A stretch of 64,000 nucleotides of DNA from Wyeomyia smithii (taxonomy: Eukaryota > Arthropoda > Insecta > Diptera > Culicidae): NCBI RefSeq assembly GCF_029784165.1, contig NC_073696.1:47863897-47927896 (forward strand). The letters are read 5' to 3'. Below the pieces are notes generated by a model. The model searched no databases and was not told the DNA's origin. It saw only the letters and a list, made by a program, of their open reading frames with translations. The number at the start of each line of letters is the position of its first letter. The stretch's first letter is position 1. Positions 8,221-21,500 of this stretch are shown piece after piece. A program made the position numbers and the translations under genes.

Positions 8221-11218
8221 GCAATTATAAAGAAAATTAATGACGGTAGCAGCTGTAAATAATTGCGACACTTCCCAAGCGAAGGTTGCTGAGCTTAAGA
8301 TTTATATTGTTTTTGTTTCAATTGAAATTACTGCAAAAGAGGATGCAAAGCCAAGTTCAGTTTTAAACGCTTTTTAATATAAAACATGGTTCTAATAGTA
8401 AATTTAAATTAAAAAATTCATACTGATCAACTTTCTACAAGCACCAATTTTCACGATATTTTAGAAAATTTGATTTGTTTAAATGTTTTCATGGATGTTA
8501 AAGTAACGATAGCTTTTGTAATTAAACAATAATGGGAGCATTTGTTTTCGTCTTAATGAATAATAATTAGTTGCAGCGTCTGTACACTGTGATGAAAAAT
8601 CTTCTTTTACAAATGATGCGATGATACTTCCAAGACGGTGTGTTTTTTTATATACCATAAACTGTTTGTGCAAGAGTTCGTTAATTGAGCAATTTGTGAT
8701 TTCATCAGACCCGCTTCTGCTGTAATTGAACTAAACGGACCTAGAAAGTATCGCAAAACAGGTTACGTTCGATTTATCAAGGAATTCAACTTATTGAGCA
8801 AAGAGAATAAAAAGGTGGACTTCAAGAGGCAGAAAAAATGGGAATTAAACGCAAATTAATATAGAGAGCAAAAGAAAACAAAAACTGCTGAATTTTAGTG
8901 ATAATAATTACACAATATTAACCTCGACTCGCTTGACAACAGTTTGCTGAATTCGAAAGGTTCCCGAAGGGAAAGGTAACGGTTGCGGTTCCACGCTTGA
9001 GTACTGCTTTTTGCCGCAGGGCTAAAATAATGCAGACATTATACTATCTGAGGAATCGTAAACAAGACATTAAATGCAATTCACACTTATAATGAATCTT
9101 ATTAGCTGCCGAGCAATGCCACCATAAAATGTGCAACCATCAAAATGCAGTTATTCCAGCGCCAGCCTTCCTTTCAATACGCAGTGAAATTTCTCGTAAT
9201 AACATTTTATTAAACTCTCGCGAAAGATAATGACCAGGTAATGTATTAATCAGCGTCTGTCCTCTGCAAGCATTTAGCTGATTGGAGTGCAATGTATTCC
9301 GTTTTGTTTAACTGAAACACAACCAAACAATAAACTAAGTTGTTAGGTTTAATTTTGACATTAACAGGTTGACTATCGGGGTTTATTCCCCAGACAGAAA
9401 AAAAATCACCAGTAAAATCATTGGTTGAAGTCATCATTACCGCAAGTTGTTGTTTGATATTTAATGCACAATAAATAGTAGTTTTGAACTGATAGCGGAA
9501 CAGATACGAATTCAATTAGAATTTGAATTTGAAAGTAAACATTTATCATTCTACCGTAGCCACGGTATATTTTCACCCGTACAAAATTACTAAAAAATTT
9601 TCATTGCAAACGAGCGAAATCTACACCCAATCCACAAACAATAATGGCACAAAACACCTTTCAGTTTCAATTTTTCTATTGATTTATCATTAATAGCGTG
9701 TTCACGCTGGCCAGACAGCTCTGAAATGTAGTACCATAAAGCGCAAAATTTTAGCCACATATGGAATACGAAATAATACAATATAATACCACTGAAGCGC
9801 GCCCACAAGAAAAAAAAATCATTCACATATACGTGTACGAGCGCGTCAAAATGGGGACTATAGAGAAGCAAATTGTTTTCCATTTGCATGGACTTCACGA
9901 GCCGTGAAAAGTTAAACCCTGAGGGTGGTGATAAGTGAAATCGAAAGAGTGGTATTTTACTAACCACATTTGCCTGCTTGCTTACCTGCCCCAACACCAT
10001 CACCATCACCACTATGGGCGATGAAAATGATAAATAGTTTTTCCGATCATTTCATTTCACGTTCGATTTGATGTAATTCAATTCACGATGCTCGGTTCGC
10101 CCTAACAAGCGGCAAACATGTTTTGTTCGTGGTTCGACTCAATGTCGATCGATCGAAATTGCAGCACAATATACCGCAAGAATGGCGAATGGTGCTAAGC
10201 TAGCGTGAAATATGCATTTTGTTTGCAGTGGAAATCGTAACGGTGCTTGAACGTTTAGGTGCTGTTTTATCGATGGATGTCAATCAGAAGTTGAAAATGA
10301 GATTGCTGAATCTTGGCAATCGTCCGTTGTTTCTAAAGTGTTTTCTTACGAGATTTATTCCGCTACCACGCTCATCTCATTGTCTTCAACAAATGCCAAT
10401 GTTTATTGTTAGGATTCTTCGCTAATGGAACGACATTTATGTCACACTTTTCCATTCCATTGATGCTAGATTAATAATTCATTCTTTCGGCCATCACTAT
10501 GAATTGATGATAGCAGTAACACGATTGAACCGTTGGAGACCACCCAGCGAGAAAGTTATAATCAAATACATTCCCTTGCTGATTGCTTGTCGTGTCATCG
10601 TAATAGCTCCAAGTCGGTATGATGGATAAAGGAGAATATCCACAGTGCTATTTGTTATAATAAATATAAAAGTGATTTGCGGAATAATATTGCTAAATTT
10701 GGGCCTTAAGATATTTTATATGATAATAAATTCCGCCTATAATTAGGATTAGTCCATCTTTAGCGATAACATAATATTACTTTTTCTTAAGTTGTTCTTT
10801 TAGTATTATTTTCAAGTTGTCTTCATAGTTTCTTCGAAATGAATCACTCTTTGGTAACAATAGGATTGGATGAATAATTATGAGGTTTTGCCTATATTTC
10901 GTTTTCGTAGACTGGAGCACTGGTTTTTCAGTTCTCAGAAGTTGTTGAAAAAAAAATTGAGCATGGAGTTCAACAATGAAACCTTTTTTTAATAAAAGGT
11001 TATCGACTGTTGTTGAAATGCAGATTTGGACGACGCTTTCATCTCGAATGGTCGCTTAAAGCTTGTTCACCCTAGCATGGAATTATATACCTAGTAAGCC
11101 GGGAAGGCACTTGTTGGGCTATATAAGCATCTGTCTCTGCCTAAACCAATCATTTTACTAGTAGATGGCGACTAGGACGGTTCTATTTAAGTTACAGCGG
11201 GTGGCAGCGTCGCGCATT
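8221..11218. other. No gene recognised
   Basis: AT-rich sequence with only short chance open frames. I see no tRNA, clear transposon end or coding signature. The 140-codon minus-strand frame at 9590-10012 has no recognisable motif. Confidence 0.5.
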
Positions 11219-11260
11219 AGGGGCCGTTCAATAATTACGTAAGCATATTTTTTCATTTTT
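11219..11260 (+). mobile_element. End of an ACGTAAG-type MITE
   Basis: ggggccgttcaataattacg followed by taagc resembles the reverse complement of the terminus at 24316-24347. Only one end is seen, so this is a fragment. The family name is not known to me. Confidence 0.4.
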
Positions 11261-11966
11261 TCTTCTCCTGCTGCTTTGAAGTTTTTCAGCTCAAGAGAAG
11301 CGTCTTGAGTCACACCCCTTCCGTTAAGGTGAGTTCCGTAAGTATCACTAGGTAGTATAAACCCAGCCAACTGAGCGCTCAGAGGAGCCAACCGGCTTTC
11401 AACGCGGTTGAACGCACTTTCACTAAACCAATACTATTCTTGGCATGTTGCTTAAAAATATCAAACTCAAAAATGGTATTGAAATCTTCCGCATGTGAGC
11501 AATTCTCGCTGAAACCGTCCCACTGGTGACATGAGGTCTTTAAAAAAGGATACTTTTGTGTCTAAATGATTGAAAGTAGTGAGAAAATGAGAAGACCACT
11601 TTGGTTAGTTCATATTGATGGACCCCTCGGGCGGTTAAACGGTTTTTACAAAAATTGATTTTTGAGAAATTCTTGATCTTTTTATTGATTTATTTCTCTT
11701 GAATTTGTCATTGAACCCCCTGCAACCAACGCTTCGGTGCTTATTACGGGAGTCACTTCACGGTGACATCAGAGTAAAATATACAAAATCCTATTACGGG
11801 ACTAACGTAAGTGAGATGCTCATTTGATATGTAGATCATTTGATATGTAGATCATCTTGCTTAGACATATCGGTTGCAAACGGAATAATGACAAAAATTT
11901 GTACAAAACCATATAAATCAAAGAAATCGAAAAATTTTCATTACTCTAAACCAACTTGTAACTCTC
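11261..11966. other. No gene; one short tandem duplication
   Basis: The 16-bp unit catttgatatgtagat is repeated twice in tandem at 11821-11852. Otherwise nothing is recognised. Confidence 0.5.
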
Positions 11967-12590
11967 GACTAGAGATGGTCGGGTTTGATGTTTTTCATAC
12001 CCGTTATGAACCGTTATGAACCGTTTTTCAGATACCGGCAGACGCCATCTTGGATTTCAAAATGGCATCACATTTTCTTCAAGTTACTGGGTGTACTTCC
12101 GGTTCTAGAATCTAGATCGGCGTCAATTTGAGCATTATCCTTAAATTCACCCAGTTTTTATAAAACCGGAAATCACCGGCGTGGATCTAAAAACTAATCG
12201 TCATCTAAATGCCAAAAATATGCTTTATATGATTTTCAGAAACCAGAGGTCGCAATTTGAATTACAAAATGTCGTCGGACACCGATTTTCGGTATCTAAG
12301 TGTCAGCCTGGTTCCGGAAACACCACTATTTGGGTGATTTGCCAATGTTTTCCACAGTTTTGAATCAAACATTATCATCGAAATTATTCAAATCGAATTC
12401 CCTTACTGTACGAAAAATCATGATTTTTTACCCCTCCCTTCTTCATGGGTTGTTCCTTCCTTTTATAAAATGAGCACCTCCTTTGTTAAAGGAACTCGTA
12501 TGCCAAGTTTGGTGAAAATCGGTTCAGGTATTCAAGAGTTATGTTTGAACATACATACAAAACTTGTCTTTTATATAACTAGTTAGAAGA
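11967..12590 (+). mobile_element. Decayed Helitron-like or hAT-like repeat
   Basis: Begins with tagagatggtcgggtt, reminiscent of hAT-type termini. Inside are cgccatcttggatttcaaaatggc and a 'cttccggtt' stretch resembling the tandem units of the Helitron at 46.6-48.3 kb. Near the right end is the phrase 'gtgaaaatcggttcaggtat...', common near the ends of insect repeats, and it closes with taactagt. Boundaries and class are uncertain. Confidence 0.4.
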
Positions 12591-13654
12591 TAGGTACTTG
12601 AGTAAGTCAGTAAAAACTAAAAAATAAAAAATAACATATTTTTAAATTTACTCTGGTCGACAAAAGCGAAAAAAATGCTTTATAGTTCAAAACAGTTGCT
12701 CTAGAACGATTTTAGCTTTTTAATTATTCCTGTGAAGTTTGGCGCCCCAAGTAGTCGTCGAGTAGTTGCTCGTCGGGTTTGTCAGCAAACGTGTAGAAGC
12801 TTACGGGAAAACTCATTTGAGTCTCTGAAAAAGTTATCTTTGCTAGGGTGTGTGTAAGGAGGAACCTGTTTCTAGATCCCACTGTCTGGCAGTGATATTA
12901 TGAAAAAAAAAATGACAGTTATCTTTCGTTTCTGCAACTATCTTATTCCTGGGATCTAGAAGGTGTTAGCTCTACCGACCTTCCAAGCACTCTTTACAGA
13001 ATGACGGAGTACTTGCAGTCAGGGCTGGATTTAGGCTCCCCTGGGAAAAAAGATAAAATGATTTAAATCTTCGGTGGAGGTGACGAGCAAATACTACAAG
13101 GTATACAGCCCTAGGGTTGTATGAAATGGTGACGTGGGACTAAACACTGTAATTAGAAGGATTTTAGACGAGAGACCAGCGGCGCTCTGCTCCACATAAT
13201 ATGTATATTACATTGTACGGTATTGTTGCTTTTACCAGCATATTTTCTTTCAAGACATCAGTTTTTATTATGCTCTGACAGAAGGTTTAGAAATTGTTCA
13301 AGTAAAAGGCTTGTTTCAAAACTTTTCGAAAGACCTTTACCTTAGAGACTTCAAATTAGTCTAAGCTCATGGAAGCAAACTTAAATTGACCTGTTGGGAC
13401 GGGGAAACTCTATCCGTTTTTTTATATTGAAACTGAAAATATCACAGGGAATGGTTGGTGTCCATTCACATCATCTGTGCTAGGAATGCCCGCGTGTGAT
13501 TGGTTCATTGTTCGCGTAAATTTTCTTGTAACTTTTCATCAATTTTCACCGTTGTGCAGTGAAATAATAATGACGACAAGCGTATTATAAAATTGTTACT
13601 CGTTTTATCTATCTAACAATATATTGGTTATTATTACCCATCATGTGGTTCTCT
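12591..13654. other. No gene; short inverted repeat
   Basis: ttctagatccca (near 12870) and its exact reverse complement tgggatctagaa (near 12950) form a 12-bp inverted repeat of unclear meaning. No coding signal is seen. Confidence 0.45.
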
Positions 13655-13866
13655 CCAGCTGGTCTCGAGGTACGATGCTGGCCTAACAAGCCAGTCGTCG
13701 TAGGTTTGAGTCTTGACTCGTGAGAGACTGTTAGTGTCAATAGGATCGTAGCGCTAGCCCCGCAATTGTCCCGTACACTTAACGGTTGGCTGCGAAGTCT
13801 GTGTATAGTAAACAGAAGGTCAAGTTCCGAATCGGAATGTAGCACCAAGGCTTTGCTTTGCTTTGG
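13655..13866 (+). mobile_element. tRNA-derived SINE, family A
   Basis: About 210 bp with a tRNA-like head (gctggcctaacaagccagtc, then the B-box-like ggtttgagtct), a tRNA-unrelated body and a ctttg-rich tail (ctttgctttgctttgg). A second copy at 48585-48760 aligns through most of the head and body, including ggctgcgaagtctgtgta. It resembles mosquito SINEs of the Feilai/SINE200 kind, but I cannot assign the family. The B box has drifted from ggttcgantcc, so transcription by Pol III is doubtful. Confidence 0.7.
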
Positions 13867-14116
13867 TTATGCTGTTATTATCGTTTGAAATCTGACGTAA
13901 CATTTGCCAGTTTCGTATCCTATTTTCCAGAATGCATCCCAGTATAAAAAACAAAGACGTAGTCCCACGTCAAAAGAAGCGGCCTCCACTCTGTCTTCAC
14001 TTCTGACCCAGGACAAGGGGACCCCTCGTGTCGAAAGGCCCTTTGCGCCTTTAAATCCGGGCCACATTTCGGAGCCTTTTTCCCTCCGATCATTCGAGTC
14101 TCATAGATACTGGTGG
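13867..14116. other. No gene recognised
   Basis: Short gap between two SINEs. Open frames here overlap on both strands and carry no motif. Confidence 0.4.
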
Positions 14117-14335
14117 TCCCCGTGGTTCTGTGGTTAGCGATGTCGGTCGGCTAGCTCTCCCACACGGTTGTGATATCGGGTTCGATTCCCGATCAGGTCG
14201 AGGATCTTTTCGAGCTGAAAATTTTCTCGACTCGACTGTGCCAAAAACAATATCGATAACGAATTCTCTCAACTAATCTAGTTGATCGAGACCGCTTAAG
14301 CCCCCCAGGCTTGCGTGCGATGTTGTTGTTAGATG
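14117..14335 (+). mobile_element. tRNA-derived SINE, family B
   Basis: A tRNA-like head with an A-box-like tgtggttagcgatgtcgg and a perfect T-arm: tcggg, ttcgatt, cccga. The body runs to about gcgatgttgttgttag. Unrelated in sequence to family A. No second copy was seen in this window and no clear target duplication. Confidence 0.6.
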
Positions 14336-14732
14336 CTATTATTATTTTCAAACTTTCAATTCATGCGGACAGAACCACACAAATTTGTACACAACACATT
14401 TGCCATCAAACCGTGCGTGCCACTCCCGATATTTCGTTTGTGTTCTCTTCTCCCTATTCGCTCTTTTGTATTTCTTTCGCACCGAAAAAATACGACTGAG
14501 TACGCTTTGTGCATTTGCCAAAATGTGCGACACCACACATTGTGTCTTACTTTGTGTGTTGCTTGCGGCAATGATTATACGAATACGAACGATTATAGTA
14601 TTAAATTTTTTTTGCACTTCATTTGACTCCTACTGAAATAATTTAGGAGCTAATTTTCAGTGCTGCTCAATGGGTTTTGTTTCAAAACGAAAAATAGTTT
14701 CTTCCCGGAGATAGCCGCAATATGTCTTGTAC
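14336..14732. other. No gene recognised
   Basis: Several overlapping open frames on both strands, none with a recognisable motif. Confidence 0.4.
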
Positions 14733-14740
14733 ATGAACAG

Positions 14741-15593
14741 TAGGGTGGCAATAGAAATCGACTTTTCGAATTTCGTTTAGAAGTAGGGCTCAATAGTTTC
14801 ATCTTCGAAAAAAGTAAAACTTCAGCTTAATCTTTGAGAACACGAAAGCATTATTTTGTGACCAATGAAAAAAATGCACAGGTAGTTCATAAATTTCTGA
14901 ATACAGTCAGGTTTTTTTTTACGCGGGGGGTACGTACCTCGTAAAAAACCGCGTTAATTCGAAAATCCGCGTAAAACAAACTGCGCTAATTCAAAAATCC
15001 GCGTGAAAAAACCGCGTTAATTCAAAAATACGCTTAAAAAAATACCACGTTATTTTAAAAAGCCGCGTAAAGTAGTTCAACGAAAAGGGCTTCAGAAAAA
15101 ACCCGAGACGCTCTAGAACCAGTATTTGAAATTGTCCTCTTTGACGGTCATTCTGGATCTTTCGGTGGGCGGAGGGTATTTTTTGGTCTAAGTCTTTTAC
15201 TAGATAAACACTTAAACGTTTCTGGTTCCAAACCTACGTTTGTTCGGAAATTCGCGAAAATTTTTTTGAATTAGCGCGGTATCGCGTAAAAAAAACCGCG
15301 TTAATTCAAAAATCCGCGTAGAAAAAAACCGCGTTAATTAAAAAAACCGCGTTAATTCAAGAATCCGCGTAAAAAAAACCTCTTAAAAAAATCCGCGTAT
15401 AAAAAACCACGTAAAAAACCTGACTGTATCAAAAAATTCTGATACCAAATGTCTTAAAAATGCATGAAACATCGAGATCTGGTGTTATCCAAAAACAAAA
15501 AATTGAAAAAATCGATCAGTTAATGATTTCGACTGAACGAACTTCTAAATGCGACGAAGGACAATTTTTTCCATACAAGTCATTACCACCCTA
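14741..15593. mobile_element. hAT-like MITE, TAGGGTGG family
   Basis: Ends are tagggtggcaat and attaccaccctA in inverted orientation. They are flanked by 8-bp near-identical direct repeats, atgaacag (14733-14740) and atgaacgg (15594-15601). TIRs plus an 8-bp duplication fit the hAT superfamily. No transposase is encoded. The interior contains a second element at 14904-15426; without it this copy would be about 330 bp. Related fragments lie at 54041-54274, 55132-55576 and 57484-57806. Confidence 0.75.
14904..15426. mobile_element. CAGTCAGG MITE nested at a TA
   Basis: 523 bp beginning cagtcaggtttttt and ending aaaaaacctgactg, with TA on both sides (14902-14903 and 15427-15428), as for Tc1/mariner-type insertions. 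The interior is built from many variants of 'ccgcgttaattcaaaaatcc' and 'gcgtaaaaaa'. A degenerate one-sided relative lies at 62902-63130. The host MITE's unfilled form can be read in the relative at 55340-55440. Confidence 0.8.
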
Positions 15594-15601
15594 ATGAACG
15601 G

Positions 15602-18320
15602 TATCAGTAGTGAATGCATGTAGCGATTGTATATGAATACCGGCACAGAAACATGTCTGGACGTGCGTTATATGTCCTAAGAAACACGTCGTTTCTTGGT
15701 TCCTTTTCTCTGCTATTCTTTCGACCCGCAACGCAACGCAAACTGCTCAAACTGAAGCTCTTCGTATTACGCAATGTGTCACAAAAAGCAGCACAAAGTG
15801 TTGTTTCGTTCTCCCTTTCTTGAAATATTTCTCACTTGGTGATATCTTTCATAGTCATTTCGTTTTCGCTCTTTCTCTTTGTGCCTGTTGGTTGTCAAAA
15901 TTAGTAGGTACCGTTCTCGTTGTGCCTTGACATAAAATTCACACACTGAGCGCAATGAGTGTGCGAATGACAGCCCTGGACATATGTATATCAAAAAATT
16001 GACCCGAGCAGTGGAAAACCATGGATAGATAGATAAAGGAATAAATAAATCACATTTGCACACGGTTTCAAAAAAACCGCAACATGCAAGCGATTCAGCA
16101 TATCTGGTATCCCTGTATACGATACTTATCTTCATTTTGTTTGCTGTTACCCTTTCCTTCGTTTTGCGATGAGTGAAGTAACATTTGAATTTCACACTAT
16201 TACCAGCGAACATTTCTTCAATCGTAGGTTGATCCTTTATTTACAGAATCTCGGCTTCACAGGAATGATTAAAAAGCTAGCTTCGAAACGACACCTAGGG
16301 ATATATGTTATGTTTCCCTAAAAAAAAAACGATAAACAAATGAAAAAGGCGTATTTCTTATTAGAAATATCAATAAGTTTGGATAGGATTCGAATACTTC
16401 GGATTTTTGCATCACAGAATATTTGCTCTAAAAGTCGTTCCAAGACAGTTCTGATGTATTTGTATGTAAAGGAGTAAGAGCAAAGGTATTTTTTCAATCT
16501 CAATCGGTTATTTCCAAGAATAACCTTTAGCTCTTTGAGATAGAAAAATAAAAAAGCTATATTACTAGAAATTAGGAAAATATCAAACTTTATCAAGGCA
16601 ATATTAAAAAACATACTTCGGATATTTTCGTCTAGAGAGAATTAAAAAATAACCAAGATTCCCACCTAATAATAACATTATGGTTCTAATAAAATAGACG
16701 ACCGTCCACACTACTATAGCTAGAGGTGGAAAATCTGTAAAAGAAATTTTAAATTCAACTAGGGGAACTACTCCATTATTCATCTCAGCCCATATATTCA
16801 TCTCATACAACATGAAAACACAATTGAAAACAGAAAAAAACACATATTGTCTAACTAAACCAATCTGTTAATCCATGGAATGGATTCTTCTTAGTTCACT
16901 TTAGATTTCTCATAAAGTAGAATTCTCATAAACTCACTTAAAAGCTCTACATTTTATATTATAGTCGGGCATCTGCACTTGAAAACATTGCTTCATACGG
17001 CTACAACGGAACTCGTACAGCAGCCAACCAAAGTTTTTTTCATCACTAGCGGACCATTTTTTATTTTAATCACTAAACAAAATTACTCACTACATTAAGA
17101 ATACTTTAATCTTTGAAATGTTCACCTCAAATTTCCAATAACAAGCTTGAATTGGCAGAAATATATGAGATGAATTATTACAAATCCTAAATTTTAACTA
17201 TATGTTTTTACATCTGTTTTCAGTGAGTTGAAGAAAATCAAAAGTTACCGAATTAGTTTTTGTTAATACGAAAAAATCATACTGAATATGTGGAATTATT
17301 CCGAATAATTGACATAAATCGACAGCACTGCAGTGGTTACCTAGGTTACCAATTTTTCACGTAAACAACTACAGCGGATAGCTAGGTAACCTACTACGAC
17401 GGACTGCGGCTACGTTCATTCATGATAATAGAAATCATTTATGATTACCAGTGTGATAATTATGGGGGCGTCGTGAGATGAATAATTGAGCAGTGATTCA
17501 AGTTTTGAGATGGATATGGAAGCGTTGTGAAAAATGGCTTGTTTTATAAAATTCAGAATAAATCTAGCTAAGTTTACTAAATATACAATGCTGAACGATT
17601 CCATAAGAGCACGCAAGCGTATTTTGTTTATTTGTTCAATGATTTCGTGAAAGTTTGGTGTTTAATCCGTGCATTCTTCGTGAATATCGGCTTAATGAGA
17701 TGAATCGTATGAAACATTGAAATCGTATTATGCCATGGCTGAAATAACAATCCAGAGGAGTTTTCGGGTTCAGAATCAAATTATTTTGAATATCATGTCC
17801 TTTCTATTTGAGATTGTTTTCCATAAATGTAAGCGACTCACATTTCATTAATATTTTTTGATTTTATGATCATATTTAATAGTAGCAACGATTCGTATAC
17901 AAACAGTCAAATAAACTTACATACTTATCTCAATAGATTTGTGTTCACTGCACTCATCAGTGATGAGTTCAATGTATCAAATGATAAATCACCGGGTGTT
18001 TCAATTGAATTTGATCTCCATGCTGTCCCTGTGGCACGCAACGAAATTGCTGTCAAAAATAAAGAAAGGAATGCAAAAAAAAGTATGCACACACAAGTGC
18101 AACAACACCCAGCAACCGGTCCGGCCTCGTTATCCGCGTGGTTCTAATTAAGCAATATTGTTTGTAATTCTTTGGCGCAGAAGATGTGCCGCTCGGTCCT
18201 CCGCATGTGCGCACTGTTGGTGTTACCTTCACGTATCACGGAATGCTCCGCTGCGTTTTTATCGCTAATTTGCGTTTATTTATCTTATAAATGTACTATC
18301 GGTACATGAGTTAACATCCC
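15602..18320. other. No gene recognised
   Basis: AT-rich DNA with chance open frames only, such as 144 codons at 15779-16213 on the minus strand. Between 17336 and 17400 the short near-palindromes ggttacctaggttacc and gctaggtaacc occur, without clear meaning. Confidence 0.45.
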
Positions 18321-18437
18321 GGGTGGTGATGCATGCAAGAACCGGCCAGGACCACGCTGACTATCCCCTCACCTGGGCGAGTGAGTTGGTGTGCGTTTAA
18401 GTTTGTCTGTGTGTGTACAGGCACGGTAAAAAGCAAC

Positions 18438-18527
18438 ATGTCACTCCAGAAAGGCGAGGCCGACGCCGGTGAATCGCTTTCCGATGGTGGCGGTTCCGAC
18501 CGGGCTAAGAAACATCACGATCGATAA
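18438..18527 (+). CDS. Possible short coding exon (29 codons)
   Basis: The open frame from ATG at 18438 encodes MSLQKGEADAGESLSDGGGS then DRAKKHHDR and a TAA. It is noticeably more GC-rich than its surroundings. The ATG has a good insect context (agcaacATG). It follows a pyrimidine/TG tract ending in tacag at 18420, which would serve as a splice acceptor. I do not recognise the peptide. It could be the 5' end of a larger gene spliced elsewhere, a very short ORF, or chance. Confidence 0.25.
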   Translation: MSLQKGEADAGESLSDGGGSDRAKKHHDR

Positions 18528-18530
18528 GAG

Positions 18531-18590
18531 GATTTAATTAATTTTTAATTAAAATGCAAATTGCATTATGTTTTATGCAAATAGTTCCGG
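18531..18590. promoter_or_regulatory. Cluster of homeodomain and POU-type motifs
   Basis: Runs of taattaa-type sites (18535-18551) are followed by two exact octamers ATGCAAAT at 18554-18561 and 18575-18582, 21 bp apart, so on the same face of the helix. The octamer is the established POU-domain target. Enhancer function is inference from motif clustering only. Confidence 0.35.
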
Positions 18591-18599
18591 CTGATGTTT

Positions 18600-21500
18600 G
18601 CTTTATGGTATGCATTTTTTTTTTTGGACTGACAACACAGTTAATGTTTATTTTTGCTTGTGTTGCTCACAGGTTAACGAGGCAAATCTTATCGTTCCGT
18701 TGTGATCGGTGCGGTGTTGCCTTTCAGGAAACGAAGGGAGGATCCCGGTGACAGTTGGTAACTAAAATTATTACTCGTTAGCAAGTGGATCGCGACGAGC
18801 GATGGGTTGGACCCGCAATGCTGTTAAGCGGAGAACACGTAACCAAGTGCGGTTAATAAATTTAACGTAATAGTTCGGTGGGAATTAATCAAATCGAAGT
18901 AATGTAAGCGGGAAAGTTTGCAAGGCGAGAACAAGCTGGTTGAGGGGTTTAATGGCTTTTTAACATTTTTAATTGCTGGTCGATTATCGTAGAACATGTA
19001 TGGATCAATACTGGATTAAAGTAGAAACGGGTAGTGAAAATGACCGGCTTTTTGACAGATAATGACAACTACAACTATCGATTCGATTGTAGACAAAGTT
19101 GCAGAGTATTTTTCCAATACACTGATCAGAAATGTAATTTATTAGGAATAGTTTAACCGTTGAATATTTTAATATGTCAATCACCTTTGGAAAAGCTTTT
19201 TTGAAAATTACTCTTCAGTAAGAAATTTACAAAAAATAATAAATGAAACTTTGAGTTGTAGCCACAAGAGCAGTAAAAAATTGAATTTATTTGGATAAAA
19301 ATATCTTCAGCAAAGTTCTAAAAAAAAATATCCACATGAAAAAATCTATCGAAATAAAAAATCATTCATTTCATGGAAAAATGTGCTCCTGAAAGGGACA
19401 GGTTGGAAGGTCAGTAATGCACTCCATCTTACTAGTAAAAGGTAGTTAGTGTATGAAAATTTTTAAGCAAGCAAAGTTTTGTTTCGGGATAAGCACATTG
19501 ATTAGTAAAAAAAACAACTTTGTAGCTTCCACAGATTCCTGAAGTTTTCAACACGCGAAAGTCTTTCGATTTCTCTTCTTGTAAATTAAATTCCAGCTGG
19601 ACCCTGCATCAGCAGCTTTTTTTCTCAAGACCGTTGAGATGCGTCGAAAAAGAAATTACCGCTGTTACACAGGTAATGAACTTTTTGCAATCACACCAAG
19701 CTATCGCCGCAAAGTTTGCCAAAGTTGATGATTCATAAAAATCAGTGTAGCTCTGCCGTTCTCTCCCGACCGACAAACGCGGCAACTGCTTTCTGCTGCG
19801 TATTTAGCTGGCGCTGCGGTAGGGCGCAATGTAAGGTGTAATAAATTACGGTTCATTAATAATTGTGTCCAATAAATCCAGTGCAACTGGCTTCACAAAA
19901 CCACTCGAAAGGTAAGACAAAACTGCTTATGTTCGCAATCAACAAGTACGGGGTGCAATAGGGTTACTGGCCATATGTGGTTCATGTGGCGAATAATCAC
20001 AGACAGCCTGTTCGAGTTCGTAGTTTTGCCTCACAGAGCTGTTTTTCTTGCTGTTGAATCGTAAACTCATTTGAATCAAGCAGCACTACACCGACCACCC
20101 GATGCATTTGATTCGATTACGGCAGGGAGGATTAAATGATTTCCCAGTTGCTCTGCTTGGTTCAGTTTCAGCAATCCGTCTTCGTCAGTGTCTTTGAGTG
20201 TGGTCGAGCTGGAAAAGATGGAGGTGCACGGTCATTATCGGCTGCTAAATTCAATTTGTTACGAACATTGCAGAGTTTACATTCAGACTGACGTTTGATT
20301 GAGCAAGAGAAAAAGCGATGTTATATTTCATCCGTTGATTGCTGTTAATGTTTCGTTTTGCTCCTTTGGCTGCGTCTTGTACGTTAACCATGCTAAAACT
20401 GGAAGAAGCGGAAACGGCTCATTTCTAGCATCATAAACAATCATTCTCCACTGGCGGTGTTTCAGCTGAAACTGCAACGGCCTCTCAACCCTTTCGTCTC
20501 GCAGGACTGCCGTCAAATCGAATGAGAATTTATGGCGCTTGAATCAATAAACCTCGTGAGCTAAATTAGATTTTTCTGCCTTTTTCCCTTACGAGTTGCA
20601 CTCCTGCAAGAACCACAGATAATCTGCATGATGCAAACGATTTCTGGTACCATACCAGAAACGGCTCTCATCAAAAATCCATAAAGCGTATTGCCCCGAC
20701 ACGACTGCAAGTGCACTCCCCAAGTCCCAATACGTGCTGAACATTGTATGCGCCTAATCGAAAGCAGACGCCAAAGCACAGTTTTTTTACGCAAAACTTA
20801 CAGCTCGATCACGAGTCGACCATAAAAATCCGTGTGAAATGGAGGATCCGAAAATGAACAAATAAATAAATGGGATTTTTTATGAAATAATTTATCTAAT
20901 TTGTTTACTTTGTGTGTTTTTGGCGTCTCCGCGAACCAGGCGGACCATCGTTTATGCAAATTTGAGACAGGATTTAATTTTCCAATCATGGCCCTTCGAC
21001 CGTGCGTTCTCGTTCTTATCCAATGTGGAGGCAAAAGATCGCGTCTAATCGAAGAATGAAAGGCGGAAAACTGAACCCACTCCTGTCTCCTGGTCGCCGT
21101 TGTCGCTCGTAAATTTTTCCATCGACAGGTCGGAAATATGGGTTTAATTTCCAAATCTGCGAGTGCCAACAGCGAAAATAAATTTGAGAAAAATAAAAAA
21201 CAAACAAACTGCAGCCTAATGCTGATTGGATTGCAGTTTGGTTCGTTGGGCTTGTTAGGTTTTGATTTGTCTTCGACCGTGATTGCGCTTGCGGGGTTTG
21301 TTTTGGGCTTTATTTATTAATTTTTGAAATCTTTTATCAGTAAGGCAAATTGAGTGAAATTTTCAGCGGAATTCAGTTGATTCATTAGCCTAGCGATACT
21401 AGACAAGAGGTAAATTTCCTTTTATTATTGAATTAGTTGACTGAAATGTTGAATACACAGAAAAGACGAAAGAAGCTAAAAATTGTTGTTTGACGGCATT

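Noticed and set aside
9590..10012. 140-codon minus-strand frame
   Set aside because: No motif or signal beyond length; the surrounding DNA looks non-coding.
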